Notes: generated by a model from the sequence alone, not told the origin. A stretch of DNA of 64,000 bases from Saprolegnia diclina VS20 (GCF_000281045.1 NW_008246100.1:514489-578488), one strand, 5' to 3'. Positions 32,301 through 43,229 are shown, numbered from the stretch's first letter. Made by a program: numbers and translations.

Positions 32301-35300
32301 AACGACGAGCAGATACCCAAGCGAAAGCACGTTGAGATGCACGAACGCCGACACGACGAGCGCGAAGAGGAGAACGCTGATCGCCAGCGGGCGCGTCCAG
32401 AGCCGTGAGAGTATCGTGACCCAGCTGGCGACGACCGGTGGCGGCGTAAATGAGTCGGGCACGAGCCAAGAGGCGACACGCTGGAAGCTGCAGAGCACGA
32501 GCATTAGCACCGGCGCGCGACCGAGTCGCCAGAGCGTCGTGTTGCCCGCAGAGTCGTCGAGGCGGGCAAACCCTAACCAGCGTCGCGTCGCGGCCACATC
32601 GGCGTTTGCGAAAATGTCGAGTCGAAGTTGCACGCTGTACAAGACGACGAGTACGAGCAGCGCAAGGGAAAAGAGGTATGGCCACGCCGCATCGAACCGG
32701 CGGTTGGGCGTCGCGCAGAGCGCAATCAAGTAGAAGGCCAAGCCGACGGCGCTGATGTCGACGGTCGCCAGGATGGCTGCAAGAAAGACGAGGAGAAAGC
32801 AGCTGTGCGAGACGCCGTGGATGAGACAGAGTGTGTACTGCCAGTAGGCTGCGCACGTTGGCGTTCGAAACACACTGTGAACGTGAATGGCCTTGTCCAT
32901 GGCGGCGAGCTGCCACGCCGCCAGCCCCGCCATCTAGACGTGTTGCCATGAGTCCGTTGGTCATCGAGTCGAATGCTGTGTACCGCGCACGTGGGCAAGA
33001 GGTACAAGAAAAGCCCCGAGAGCTCCGTCTGGGACGCTAGCCTGCGAAAGCCAATGTCCTCCATGTTGCAGTACGGGAAGCTCCAGTTGCGTAAAATCGC
33101 GTCCGCGACTGGCTCAAACTGGTAGACGTAGCGCAGCACGAGGATAACGAGCTCGACGACTAGCACGAGCCGCCAGAGCCGGCGGTAGTGGGGCGTGCCC
33201 CGTGGAAAAGCCGTCAAGTTGCTCAAGTGCGAGTCGAGAAGCGCGGCCAAGAGAAGGAGCTGGACGCAGCCGACGGCCGTCGCATACCGTCCGTCGCTCG
33301 TGCGCTCGTACACGAGGGCGACGGCAAGTAGCACAACGTAGTTGACGGCGACACCAACGAGGCGGTACGCGCGGTCAATCTCCAGGGCAAACCGAGACAC
33401 ATAAAACCACGGGCGCTTGCTACCCGTGATCGCACTAGTCAACCCGAGTGAGCACCTACGCTCCACATGGCAAAGGACACAGCGGCTACCGTAAATGAAT
33501 GTGCTTGTTATAGAGCACGAGCTGAGCGACGACTTGGGCGATGAGCAGCAGCTGCGCGTTGAAAAGCGAGGACGTCCAGAGGCTCCCAAGCCGCGGTGCG
33601 GTCGTATTAAAGACACCGACTTCAATGACCATGCCTAGCGCATTCCCGCTGCCGCTGCCATTGTAGAGAATAATCAATGGCGTCGGCGTCGGTGTCACCG
33701 TTGGCACCGGCGCCGTCGTCGTTGCAGGTGCCGAGAGGGTGGATGGTAAAGGCGCCGACGTCAAGAGAATCGGCTCCAGCGTCGGTGTGTCGGCAGATAT
33801 TGGGCGTGGCGTGGACGGCAGGATCGTGACTTTGGTGTCGCGATAGCAGCTGAGGCCGGCGATGGTGTAGAGAGCTGCATCGGTCGTTGGCGTCGGACAC
33901 GTTATGTTCCACACGTAGACCGCAAAGCAAATCGCGAGCGAGTAGAGAAGAAGGCCGCGCCAGAGCCGCTGGCGGTGGGTTTTGTATAGCGAGAGGTACG
34001 TCGCTAGGATGAGAAAGCCGGCTTGGAACAAAGTCGCGGCCGTGCTCAGCACGACGACTACACAGACACAATAACGTCTCTATCGCATCCTTCGCAAGCA
34101 GCTACGTACCAAAAATGGTAAACAGCACCATCTTGTCGACGTGGCAGAGCGCCATGAGCCGCATGTCCTCGAACCAGCGAGCAAAATGCGACGTGGCGTC
34201 GGCAGGACCCTCGGCCGCAGATGTTGAACGTGGCGCTGGATGATGCCAGACACGCCGCGTCCGATGGCAGCCGCAGAGCACAAGTGCGCAGATCGTTTGA
34301 AGCCCCAGATCCATGTCGTCGTAGCCTAATGTCGCATAGTACGTTGGCAGTGCCGATGCGACGCAAGGGAGCAGGAGCAGGTACGCCGACGTGGCGTACG
34401 CAAGGCTGTAGCTTGTCATGAGCACAAGTAGTGGCGTTGACGTGCCCTGGACGCCGTACACGCCGAGGAAGGCAAACGTGATGCCCAAGAGACCCGCGCT
34501 CACGTACGACGGGTACGAAATGCACCAAAACACCGCGACGACGACCGCGACGAGGTCGTAGCAGAAGAGTTTGGCGACGACGTCGGGCAAGCTCGACGCG
34601 AGCGCGTTGGCGGCCGGTGCGCGCGCGTGCATGTAGAAGGACCGGAGCTTGGCGGCGCTGAGAAACAAACCGACTTGCGCGGCTATCGACACGTAGGGCG
34701 TGCTTGCCTCGCGCTACCGATACGAGATCAACGCTGCAATGCAACGCACTGACGACGTACATGTACTTGGAGACCGAGGATCTCGCCGGCGCGCTCGGTG
34801 AGCGGCATGGTGGCCCAGAGCGGATACTGGTAGACGTGTCTACCAAGCATGTGAGGCGTGTATGTTCACAAACGTAGCGGTTTACGCGCAGAGGAGGCAC
34901 ACGACATTGATCGTCAGCAAGACGGGAATGTTGGCGTCGGTGAAAAAGTCTTCGGCCAACGGCGTCGCGTGAAAGGACGGCTGCCGCTCGACGATTGGCG
35001 ACGGCAGGTCCTCCAGCGTCGACGCGATGCGCGTGGTCGTCTGGTAGCGCACGCCGAGGTGGCCGCACCCCGCGCCGTTTGCGAGCAGCTGGAATCGGGC
35101 GTCGGACTTGCCGTGCTTGGCGAGCAGCGTCGAGGATCGGAACGTGCACTGACCCACGCGCCGCATGTTCTCGATGCATGCTCCGTCCGAGGCCGACGCG
35201 AGAACGACGGCCTTGAGCTGCACAGCCTACATCAACCGTGGTCTTGGTATAGTGGTCTCCAAAGCGGACCTCGTCGGTCTCGAGAGGGACTGAGACGGGG

Positions 35301-36217
35301 ACGTGGAAGGTTGCGTTGACATCTTCGACGCTCTGCGTCTCGGTTGCGCCGACAAGGACAGATTCATCGCCGCCTACACGCACACATCACCTCCGCGTCG
35401 ACACCAACGACACGAGTACGTTGGATGTAGACACCAATGGCCCGTCGCCGAGGGCTTGTTGTCGTTATCCCAGTGTAGCTCATATGCAGCTCGAGAGCTT
35501 TGTGCAAAGTGGTAATGATACGGGGTGGCGGCGCGGCGACCACCGCAGGCGGCGGCAGCGGTGGGATCATGGTAGTCACAAAGGTCCACTGCACAACGCG
35601 CCCGACGCCAAACAGATAGTAGACGCCCCCGAGGGCGCCAGGGGTCGCCAACGCTGCAACGAAGAGGCAGCCGCCAATGATAGCTTGGTTGAGCAGCACG
35701 ACAAGCGCTTGGAGGTTGATGTGTGCGTCGAGACGATGCACTGCGTTGCGCAGCGCAGGCAGTCGTTCCAAGAGCGACGCCAGCATCGCGACACCCGACA
35801 CCTGACGCTGCAGTGGCCGCCTAGAACGCCGTATGAGTCTTCGCGGGATGGAGCTCGCACATACGGAGACGCGTGTCGCTGGCGAACGGTCTGCGCAAGA
35901 CCGAGGACGGCAATGGCAACGTCGACGAGGATGTTGCCGGTGCTGACGTTGACGCCGGCAAAGGCGAACCAGACGTTGGCGCGCGCAAGGGGCCACCCCG
36001 CCGCCATACAGTAGCCGACCAACGATGCGGCGGCGACCGCGGCGGCCATTGGCGGTAGTGCTGGGCGCGCAAACGATGTGAGGCAGCCAGCGACGCTGCC
36101 GAGAAGGTACATTGTCGCGACTAGACTCGGCGTGCGCCAAACGGCGCCGGCGAGAAGTGCCAACGAAAAGGCGTCGAGGACGTACGCCGTCGTCCGCGCT
36201 CGCCACGTGGATGCCAT
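26376..36217 (-). CDS. PIEZO: PIEZO mechanosensitive ion channel with internal FN3 and PH domains
   Basis: Very large many-exon gene of about 9.8 kb, estimated above 2,500 residues. The C-terminal half is clearly PIEZO: KYGYVVFRGNPLSIRQADAL, FAFEMRALLDYICSTTALDL and LTLEGIAAHLFQVK, cap-domain segments (NLWSSSPPLRRKLIEKLNST), DNIVPGLNSIGIGSYGI and a final exon RLFETLIRVLRSPETLLK. The N-terminal half is a string of multi-TM segments (36217 to ~31550). A coiled coil (31286-31470) is spliced in frame to an FN3 domain (30909-31216), then to a PH domain (30804-30865 plus 30078-30689), then to the exon SVSELCAVLVNVLRSHSGPF that corresponds to the TM unit after the beam in animal PIEZO1. I checked these junctions; several N-terminal ones are not resolved. 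The family conducts cations when membranes are stretched. The start at 36217 has an ACCATGG context. Confidence 0.85.
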
Positions 36218-36737
36218 GGTGGGAGCTCGTGAAACGCCGACTGGCACGACTCCCTGCCCATAAGACTCGTGTTGTCGCATAGATCTTAGAGCGATGGATC
36301 GGGTGATTTGCGCACTTTATGAAACCGAAACGTTGGTTTTTAGGAAACAAAGGCGGCGACTTGACAATCCGAGGGGCATGGACGCTGGTTGTCGTGCAAA
36401 TACCTCTTCTTTTTATACGGCGATGCTGTGATGTGGCTACTGGCGTACATCTTAGGAGGCGCTTTGGTCCTTCTCGGTCCCATGAGGTCGCTTGCTATCG
36501 AACAGAGTTGCAATCTTCGAACGTGCGACTGCTCGACGCGCGCAAGAACCAGAAAACCGCCGACGGATGCTCGTCAGGTGAAGCAGTCGAACGTCCGACA
36601 AACGTTTTTGCTCCAATCTCTAGGAAAATTGAGGGTCCAAAGTGTCTCCACCAGCATTAGTCGCACCACCACCAGGCCGCCTTAGTTGTATTTTGCGCTA
36701 ATTGAAAGAATGGTATCGTGCGAGCGTTCAAACCTTA
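36218..36737. other. intergenic, nothing recognised
   Basis: PIEZO upstream region and the 3' flank of the HA-repeat gene. No coding feature seen. Confidence 0.5.
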
Positions 36738-38213
36738 TTACAGAACGAGGCCTCGGAATTTACGAAGCGCGCGGAGCTTTTTGGGGTCCATGATGTACGA
36801 GTCGCCATTCCGAATGTGCCAGAGCGTACCCCCGAGGTTGAGGCCCCACGTCGCTTCTGGCCACGGCGCATGCGACGGCACGTGGAAGCTCGACGAGATG
36901 GCTTCGCACGATCCATGCAGCTCGCTGTACGTCTTGACCGCGGGCAGCACGACGTTCTCGAACCGCTCGTCAAAGTGCCGCCACACAATACCGGACTCTT
37001 CGAGGAGAAACTGCAGATTGTGCGGCAAATTGTCGAGCTCGCATCGCGTGCGCGCGATCCAGTGACCGAGCTTCATGTGGTGCGAGAGCGTTGGCCACGG
37101 GCGCGTCGCCGGTACGACAAAATTCGAAGGCACAAAGGCATGGCCGTGCACGTCGCGGTAGACTGCCATCGCTGGAATGACCTTGGATTGGATCGTGAAC
37201 GCCATGCGCTCTTGTTGACTCCACACAAAGCCCAGCGCCCGCAGTGTTGCTTCGTCTCGCTCGACAAACTCGCTGTACGTCCCGGTACTTCGGAGGTCGC
37301 GCACGATGCGCCCAAGGGCCAAGTCTTTAGCTACCGCTGGCCACGGCGCGCCGCCGGGCACAAGAAAAGCCTGCTCAACGTCGCTGTGCCCGTACAACGA
37401 AAAGTAGACGTGAAGACTTGGTAGAATCACGTCTGTCCACTTGGCTTCCCGCAGTGTTTGGTCCAAGTCGAGGTCGAGGTCGTGGAGCGCCGCAAGGACG
37501 GTCTCGGGGAGCGTCCCGGCGCGGTGCTTGGCCTTGAGCGCCATCATGGCGTGGCCCAGCTTGTACCCATGCAGCTCACTTGGCCACGGCTGCTGCGAAG
37601 GAACGACAAAGGCATTGGGGACGTGCGGCGACCCGTGGAGGCCACGGTAAGTACGGAGTGCGGGGAGCGTCAACGTATGCAGCCGGTCGTTGCGTGCATG
37701 CCAAACGAATCCCTCTGCGTCCAGCGCCTTGGTTTGCGCAATCGGAAGGTCGTACTTGGCTTTGCGGAGGTAGCTGACGCGCTCGCCAAGGCGAAGGCCC
37801 CACGTGGCTGCCGGCCACACTGGATCGCACGTCGGCACGACGTACTTTTGGGGCACCCAGAGATCGCCAAACACGGCCTTGTACGTCTGTAGGGCAGGTA
37901 GAATCGCAGTGCCGAGAAGATACGCATGCCAGTCGAGCGGAAAGCCAATCGCGTCTAGCTGGTGGCTGCGCTCGCGAGAGATGGTCGGTAGCTTCCGAAT
38001 GAGGCCTTGGAGCTTCTGCCCCAGCGGGAACCCGTCAGGCGACTCGTGGTCGCGGGGGACGATGAAGTGGCCGTGGTCGCGCTGGAACTGCGCGAGGCCG
38101 TCGACAAGAGGTGCGGGCAGCAACCGGCGTGGGCGCAGCGTCGCGAACGCACGCGCAAGACCATGGCTGCGTCGGAGCATGCCTTCAACCAAAACGGGAT
38201 GCGTCGATGCCAT
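36738..38213 (-). CDS. helicase-associated (HA) repeat protein without a helicase domain
   Basis: Single exon, 491 residues, made of about six tandem repeats of ~70-75 residues. Each repeat runs: L.al..Y...G.l.VP..fVVP...PWP....G..LG......R.......L...R...L.alGF.W. Examples are YKAVFGDLWVPQKYVVPTCD, YRGLHGSPHVPNAFVVPSQQ, YFSLYGHSDVEQAFLVPGGA and YRDVHGHAFVPSNFVVPATR. This is the pattern of the helicase-associated domain (PF03457 type), often found as stand-alone repeats in stramenopiles; its molecular function is not established, though nucleic-acid binding has been suggested. There are no Walker or DEAD motifs. The N-terminus (MLRRSHGLARAFATLRPRRLL) is basic and could be a mitochondrial presequence. 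The start at 38213 is the ATG directly before that segment. The ZNHIT2 ATG is only 43 bases away, divergent. Confidence 0.78.
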   Translation of the reverse strand: MASTHPVLVEGMLRRSHGLARAFATLRPRRLLPAPLVDGLAQFQRDHGHFIVPRDHESPDGFPLGQKLQGLIRKLPTISRERSHQLDAIGFPLDWHAYLLGTAILPALQTYKAVFGDLWVPQKYVVPTCDPVWPAATWGLRLGERVSYLRKAKYDLPIAQTKALDAEGFVWHARNDRLHTLTLPALRTYRGLHGSPHVPNAFVVPSQQPWPSELHGYKLGHAMMALKAKHRAGTLPETVLAALHDLDLDLDQTLREAKWTDVILPSLHVYFSLYGHSDVEQAFLVPGGAPWPAVAKDLALGRIVRDLRSTGTYSEFVERDEATLRALGFVWSQQERMAFTIQSKVIPAMAVYRDVHGHAFVPSNFVVPATRPWPTLSHHMKLGHWIARTRCELDNLPHNLQFLLEESGIVWRHFDERFENVVLPAVKTYSELHGSCEAISSSFHVPSHAPWPEATWGLNLGGTLWHIRNGDSYIMDPKKLRALRKFRGLVL

Positions 38214-38256
38214 TGGTTGAAATCCAAGTGTTAGCCGTCCACGATTGGATCCATGA

Positions 38257-39462
38257 ATGGCTTTGCAACCAATCACATGCGATTTACACTTTCCAGTCGC
38301 GATGGACCGAAGAGCGCAGCCTCCGCCAACGCCCATCACGGTCCCGATCCGGTTCGGGCGCACAAAGACGACGCTCGGGCCGTCCGCCTCCATACAGCTG
38401 CATAAAGCCGCGTCGTCCGCCGGCATTAGCAACAGCAGCGCGCTGCGCGTGTGCGGCGTGTGCACCGAGGCCGCCTCCAAGTACACGTGCCCGCGCTGCA
38501 ACGTCGTCTACTGCGGCGTCGCCTGCTACAAAACCCATGGCGAGACGTGCACCGAGCACTTTTACAAGGCGCACGTCGAGAGCGAGATGCAGCTCAACAA
38601 GACCGTCGACACGACGTCCGCGCATGCGATGCAAGAGGCGCTTCGCCGCGTCTACGACGAGTTTGGCGACGAGGACCATGGCCTCGATGACCGCCTCGAG
38701 CAGCTCGTCGAGCTCATGGAGTCGGACGCGCTGTCCCTCGACGCGCTCACGCCAAACGAGCGCGCGCAATTCCTCCGCGAAGTGGCCGACGGGCGGCTCG
38801 GGAAGCTCATTGCGCTCTGGACTCCGTGGTGGACAACGTCGCCTGCAGCGTACGCAGCGGCCACCCACTCTGCCCGGCACCAGCTCATTACAGCCGTCGA
38901 CGACGACGAAGATGACATCGATGGCGACGTCGAGGTCCCTCCCCAGCACCCCAAACACATTTTGACGACGCGGCGCGCCAAGGCGCTGGAACCGATCAGC
39001 GCGCTGCATGCATCGCCCAACAGCCCCGTGCTTTGCTGCAACTTGTTTGAACTCCTCTTTGCATACGCCTACACGCTGCGCACGTACAACGGTGACTGGA
39101 CTGCCGACGTGGCCGAGGCCAGCGCGACCCTCGTCGCGCTCTCGGCCGTGCTCCACAGCCAACGCGTGTATATGACCATCGACGACGTCCGTACCGCGTG
39201 CGGTAGTGCGTCGCTCCCCGATCTGAATGCGGCGGCCGCCGCGGCAGCGCTCGATGACGCAGCGACGCTGAGCAGCGCGTCGCTCTTCATCTGCGATGCG
39301 CTCTGCGACCTCGAAATGCTGCTGCTGAGTGCGGTCGACGTGGCCGACAAGAGCAGTCGGAAGCGTCTCCGCGGTATGGCCAAGAAGGTGCACTTCTACC
39401 TCGTGTGGAGCAACGCCGATACCAGTGCTGGCGCAGCAGAGGATAGACTTACTATAAGTTAA
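38257..39462 (+). CDS. ZNHIT2: zinc finger HIT domain protein, ZNHIT2-like
   Basis: Single exon, 401 residues. A HIT-type zinc finger sits at residues ~66-98: CGVC....KYTCPRC...YCGVACYKTHGETCTEHFY, with the eight metal ligands in the expected order. The remainder (LEQLVELMESDALSLDALTPNERAQFLREVADGRLGKLI.LWTPWW) matches the conserved region of ZNHIT2. ZNHIT2 acts with R2TP in assembling the U5 snRNP and other complexes. The middle part has an acidic insert (DDDEDDIDGDV). The tail is Ala-rich and ends in LTIS. The first ATG is used; a second in-frame ATG at 38302 would remove 15 residues and widen the divergent promoter to 88 bases. Confidence 0.82.
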   Translation: MALQPITCDLHFPVAMDRRAQPPPTPITVPIRFGRTKTTLGPSASIQLHKAASSAGISNSSALRVCGVCTEAASKYTCPRCNVVYCGVACYKTHGETCTEHFYKAHVESEMQLNKTVDTTSAHAMQEALRRVYDEFGDEDHGLDDRLEQLVELMESDALSLDALTPNERAQFLREVADGRLGKLIALWTPWWTTSPAAYAAATHSARHQLITAVDDDEDDIDGDVEVPPQHPKHILTTRRAKALEPISALHASPNSPVLCCNLFELLFAYAYTLRTYNGDWTADVAEASATLVALSAVLHSQRVYMTIDDVRTACGSASLPDLNAAAAAAALDDAATLSSASLFICDALCDLEMLLLSAVDVADKSSRKRLRGMAKKVHFYLVWSNADTSAGAAEDRLTIS

Positions 39463-39492
39463 AAAAACACATACGAGACCGCGTCCTCCGTC

Positions 39493-41391
39493 TTAGGCCG
39501 CCGACGGCGACACGAGGCCGCCAACGGTGGTGTTGCGCTGCAGCTGGAACGCCTGGAGCGACGAGATCCACTTGTTGTACTCGCGCGCGTTGGCCGCGAT
39601 CAGCGTCAGCTTCTTGCCCGACTTCGCGAGCTCGGGCGTCGAGATCTCAAACTTGAAGGCCTTGGCGTCAATGACGCGCACGACCGCGTCCCGAAGCAGC
39701 ACGGTCGACGGCTTGGCTTCCTGGGCGTTCACGACCGAGTCCTTCTTGTAGCCAGAGAGCTTCTCGCCCTTCAAGACAAAGTACCGCTTCTTCGAGCCAA
39801 GGAGCGAGTTCGAGTCGACCTTGAGGTAGCCCTGTGTGTTGGTGAACGGCAAGATCGCGCGCACCCACACCGACGGGCCGATAAAGCTGTCGTTGAGCGT
39901 GTACTCGGCTTTCGTCGTCGTAATGACGAGCTCGTGGACCTTGGTGCGGGAGCTCACCGTCACAATGTGCGAGCAGAGAATCTCGTCCTCGAGGGCGTTC
40001 GTCGCCTTGTTAACAAAGAGCACACGCTCGTGGTCCGTCAAGAGCAAATGATACCGCTTCGTCTTCTTGAAGGTCACGGGGCCAGCGAGGATGATCGATT
40101 CGCGCGTCTTGAGCAAGTGGTCCCAGAGACGCATGGTCGGCGACCGGACCAGCGCCACGATCGCGTTCTTGTTGCGGTGCCGAATGGCCGACGCGAGGTC
40201 GCCGCGCCCGCCGTTGAGCATGTCCTTGAGGATCTCCGTCTCGTGCGCCGAGACGACGCCAATCGATGCGATCGTCTCGCAGTAGTCGATCATGTCGTCG
40301 ACCGACATGTTGTCGCCAAAGAGGCTGCCGCCCTGGATCGTTGACGTGTTGTTGTAAATGTCATAGTTGCTTTGCTTGGTCGACATGCGCGGCGACGGAC
40401 GCGGCGACGGACGTGGCGACGGGCCGTTGGTGGAGAACGTCATGGCCTTGGCGCGGTTGGGCGTCACGACGTTCATGTTCTTGGACGACATGCGCGGCGA
40501 CGGCGACGCAAGCGACCCGGTCGTCGACCGCCCCGAGACGCTCTTGGGCGTGTCGACCTGCGGTAGGTACTGCGGCGTCACGGACGCGCGCCAAAAGACC
40601 ACAATCATCGGGCGCTGCGGCCGCTTGAGCAAGCTCACGGCGCGACCGTACTCGGGGCCGTCGAGGATGTGGCCATCAATCGCGTGGATCGAGTCGCCGA
40701 GGCGCACACCGTGGGCTTCGGCGTACCCCATGACGTTGGCGTGCGGCTGCGGCAGCCGCGAGACGAGCACGCGTGTATCGTCGGTCGTGATCGTCATGTT
40801 GAGCGACGCGCCTGTGAATTCGACGGCGTAGAGGCCTTCGCGCATGCGCGGTCGAAAGAAATGTACACTCAAAGGGCGCACGGGGCTCTGCAGCATCTGG
40901 ATGACGCTGTCATAGGGGCGGCCGACGGCGCGGACGCCGCCCACCTTGTACACGACGTCGCCGAGCGCAACGAGGCGCGTGGCCTCGGCGTAGCCCATGG
41001 TGCCATCGGCGTTCGACCGGAACGCGTTCACAACGACGTTGTCGCGGTGGTAATCGCGGATCGTAATGCCGAGCGAGCGCTCGGTAAAGACGACCTCGAT
41101 GATGTCGTCCTTCTTGAGCGGGCTCAGCGCCTCCGTCTTGGACGAGAGCGTGAGCACGAGCGGCGTGCCCGACTTGGCCTGCGACGCCAGCAAAGCGTCC
41201 TTGTGCATCGGCACGAGGCTCGAGTTGTTGAGGTCGATGAGGTCGACCCATGCGTCCTCCGTGATGCCAAAGGTCTCGCGCAGGAGGCTCTCAAAGACAC
41301 CCTCGAAGGCGTCGTCCGGGACCGTCGGGTCCCATGAGACGTACTGCGCTCTGCCCGAGTCGAGGTCGATGATCCGCAGTTGCATGTTCAT
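39493..41391 (-). CDS. PDZ-PDZ-PH multidomain protein
   Basis: Single exon, 632 residues. After ~90 residues of a beta-rich N-terminus come two PDZ-like units: one around VVFTERSLGITIRDYHRDNVVV...LGDVVYKVGG, the second around VEFTGASLNMTITTDD...VRLGDSIHAIDGHIL. A Ser/Pro-rich linker contains the short repeat SPRPSPRPSPR. Then come two PH-like regions: one with AGPVTFKKTKRYHLLLTDHERVLFVN, and a classical one with GYLKVDSNSLLGSKKRYFVLKGEKLSGYKK ending in the tryptophan helix REYNKWISSLQAF. Oomycetes have many such scaffold proteins combining PDZ and PH modules; the cargo is unknown. The start is placed at 41391 (M-N-M) since the upstream frame lacks ATG. The 3' end converges on ZNHIT2 with only 30 bases between stops. 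Confidence 0.75.
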   Translation of the reverse strand: MNMQLRIIDLDSGRAQYVSWDPTVPDDAFEGVFESLLRETFGITEDAWVDLIDLNNSSLVPMHKDALLASQAKSGTPLVLTLSSKTEALSPLKKDDIIEVVFTERSLGITIRDYHRDNVVVNAFRSNADGTMGYAEATRLVALGDVVYKVGGVRAVGRPYDSVIQMLQSPVRPLSVHFFRPRMREGLYAVEFTGASLNMTITTDDTRVLVSRLPQPHANVMGYAEAHGVRLGDSIHAIDGHILDGPEYGRAVSLLKRPQRPMIVVFWRASVTPQYLPQVDTPKSVSGRSTTGSLASPSPRMSSKNMNVVTPNRAKAMTFSTNGPSPRPSPRPSPRMSTKQSNYDIYNNTSTIQGGSLFGDNMSVDDMIDYCETIASIGVVSAHETEILKDMLNGGRGDLASAIRHRNKNAIVALVRSPTMRLWDHLLKTRESIILAGPVTFKKTKRYHLLLTDHERVLFVNKATNALEDEILCSHIVTVSSRTKVHELVITTTKAEYTLNDSFIGPSVWVRAILPFTNTQGYLKVDSNSLLGSKKRYFVLKGEKLSGYKKDSVVNAQEAKPSTVLLRDAVVRVIDAKAFKFEISTPELAKSGKKLTLIAANAREYNKWISSLQAFQLQRNTTVGGLVSPSAA

Positions 41392-42193
41392 ATCTACAAG
41401 TCTCGGCGAATGGCGCTGTCCAAGCAGCAATAGGCGACTGACGGTCGGCGGCCAATTTTTTCCCCGCGCTGTCACACGGGATCGAATTTTTATTCAGTGC
41501 GACCACCATTACTGCCGCCTTGTATCGGACATTCAGCCGCGCTTTTTATTACAAAAGCGAGTGCATTTTATTATTTCGCCCATTAAAATAGCCGTGCGCG
41601 AAAAAAGTGCCTGCCAAAAGAACTCCCTCGCTTTACCGACAAAACGGACCGATATCGAAACAGAAAGGTACGGAAATCGACCTTGGCGTAGACGAAAATG
41701 CGCTCTCTCCCGAGGGAAAACGCACTGTCGCACCCGACGTATTACCTGCGAGTGTAATTCGAACCACGCAGCGCACACGATTTCCGTACGCATACGTGAC
41801 ACTATTTTGCATTTGCTCGTTGTGGCCACCGATCTTGCATTCAAATGGAATAAAAAAATAAGAATGACGTGCGCGAAGGACGTTCGGTTGCAGCGATGGC
41901 GCAAGCGAGTACGCGCTATGGAATCGATGCGTCAATGTCTCTGCAAGAGGCACGCGGTGTGCGTGCGACCACGTGGCTGCGGTAATGCGACTGAATTTAT
42001 CGCACACACGATATCTCGGGCGACCGCACGCTTTTGGTGTATCATGGATGGACCAATCAGGGACGCGACGGTTCAAGATCGCAACCCTCGAACAACGGGC
42101 CGACGTGGCGCCAGCGCACGCTGTGATTGGTACGTGAAGCGACGTTCGAGGACCGCAGGGCCTCAAGTGGGCGCATTTGGGATCCGAAACACC

Positions 42194-43183
42194 ATGACAA
42201 CAGACGGCCGCAGCAACCAGGACGCGTCGGCGCTTGAGACGCTTGTCGCCGACGCCAACGCGGCGCTGCGCGGGCGGTCCGCACCCGAGATTGTCGCGTG
42301 GGCCGTCGCAACCTTTGGCGACGGCGTCGTCTTGAGCTCGAGCTTTGGCGTGCAGTCGGCGCTCATGTTGCACTTGGTGACAGCCGCCAAGCCCAACGTG
42401 CCTGTCGTCTGGGTGGATACTGGATACCTCTTTCCCGAGACGTATGCGTTTGCAAACGACCTCACGACGCGTCTGCACCTCAACTTGCACATTTCGCAGT
42501 CGAAATTGTCGCCGGCACACATGGAAGCGATGCACGGCAAGCTCTGGGAAGACGAAACCATCGACGCGCACAAGCGGTATGGCTACATCCGCAAGGTGGA
42601 GCCCATGGAGCGCACGCTCCGCGAGCTTGGCGCGACCGCGCTGCTCGTCGGGCTGCGCGCGCAACAGACGTCGCATCGGCAGAGCCTCGACATTGTGCAT
42701 CTCCACAACGGCCGCGTCAAAATATGCCCCATCTTGGAGTGGACGAACGCCGATGTCGACAAGTACATGACAAAGCACGGGCTGCCGTACCACCCCCTCA
42801 AGGCTCGCGGCTACGAAACCATTGGAGATACGCACTCGAGCCGCCCCGTCGACGCGACAGCGTCAGGCCGCGACACACGCTTCCGCGGTGTCGCCCAAGA
42901 GTGCGGGCTGCACATGAACTGGTCGGGCCCCATCATCGAGCACGAGGCCCCGCTTGACACGATCACGGTGTACTCCAAGCCCGACTGCAGCTACTGCCAC
43001 GAGGCCAAGCGCGTCTTATCGGAGGCTAAATTGGACTTCAAGGAGTACACGGTCGACGTCGATATTTCGTATACGCATCTCTGCGACCGCGTCGGCCACG
43101 TCGTGCACACGGTGCCGCAGATCTTTGTCAACGACACCTACGTGGGTGGCTGTACCGAGCTCAAGGCATTTCTGGGCGTGTAA
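42194..43183 (+). CDS. PAPS reductase fused to a C-terminal glutaredoxin
   Basis: Single exon, 329 residues. The N-terminal two thirds are a phosphoadenosine phosphosulfate reductase of CysH type, which reduces activated sulfate to sulfite in assimilation: LSSSFGVQSALMLHL (nucleotide loop), VVWVDTGYLFPETY, IRKVEPMERTLRELGA, YHPLKARGYETIGDTHSS and the catalytic ECGLH near residue 237. The CC..(R/K)..CC pairs that bind the iron-sulfur cluster in APS reductases are absent, so the PAPS form is indicated. The last ~80 residues are a glutaredoxin: ITVYSKPDCSYCHEAKRVL with the CSYC redox motif, then VPQIFVNDTYVGGCTEL. The fused domain would recycle the enzyme's active-site cysteine with glutathione. 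No transit peptide is obvious, suggesting a cytosolic location. A CCAAT box at about 42049 supports the chosen start over an upstream in-frame ATG. Confidence 0.9.
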   Translation: MTTDGRSNQDASALETLVADANAALRGRSAPEIVAWAVATFGDGVVLSSSFGVQSALMLHLVTAAKPNVPVVWVDTGYLFPETYAFANDLTTRLHLNLHISQSKLSPAHMEAMHGKLWEDETIDAHKRYGYIRKVEPMERTLRELGATALLVGLRAQQTSHRQSLDIVHLHNGRVKICPILEWTNADVDKYMTKHGLPYHPLKARGYETIGDTHSSRPVDATASGRDTRFRGVAQECGLHMNWSGPIIEHEAPLDTITVYSKPDCSYCHEAKRVLSEAKLDFKEYTVDVDISYTHLCDRVGHVVHTVPQIFVNDTYVGGCTELKAFLGV

Positions 43184-43229
43184 TAGAAGACGATGTCCGT
43201 TCAGTTTGTACAGAGTGCTTGTGCATTGC

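Noticed and set aside
41066-42193. Long in-frame N-terminal extension of the PAPS reductase
   Set aside because: Part of it is antisense to the PDZ/PH gene, and the rest crosses CCAAT-type promoter sequence; family homology starts after 42194.
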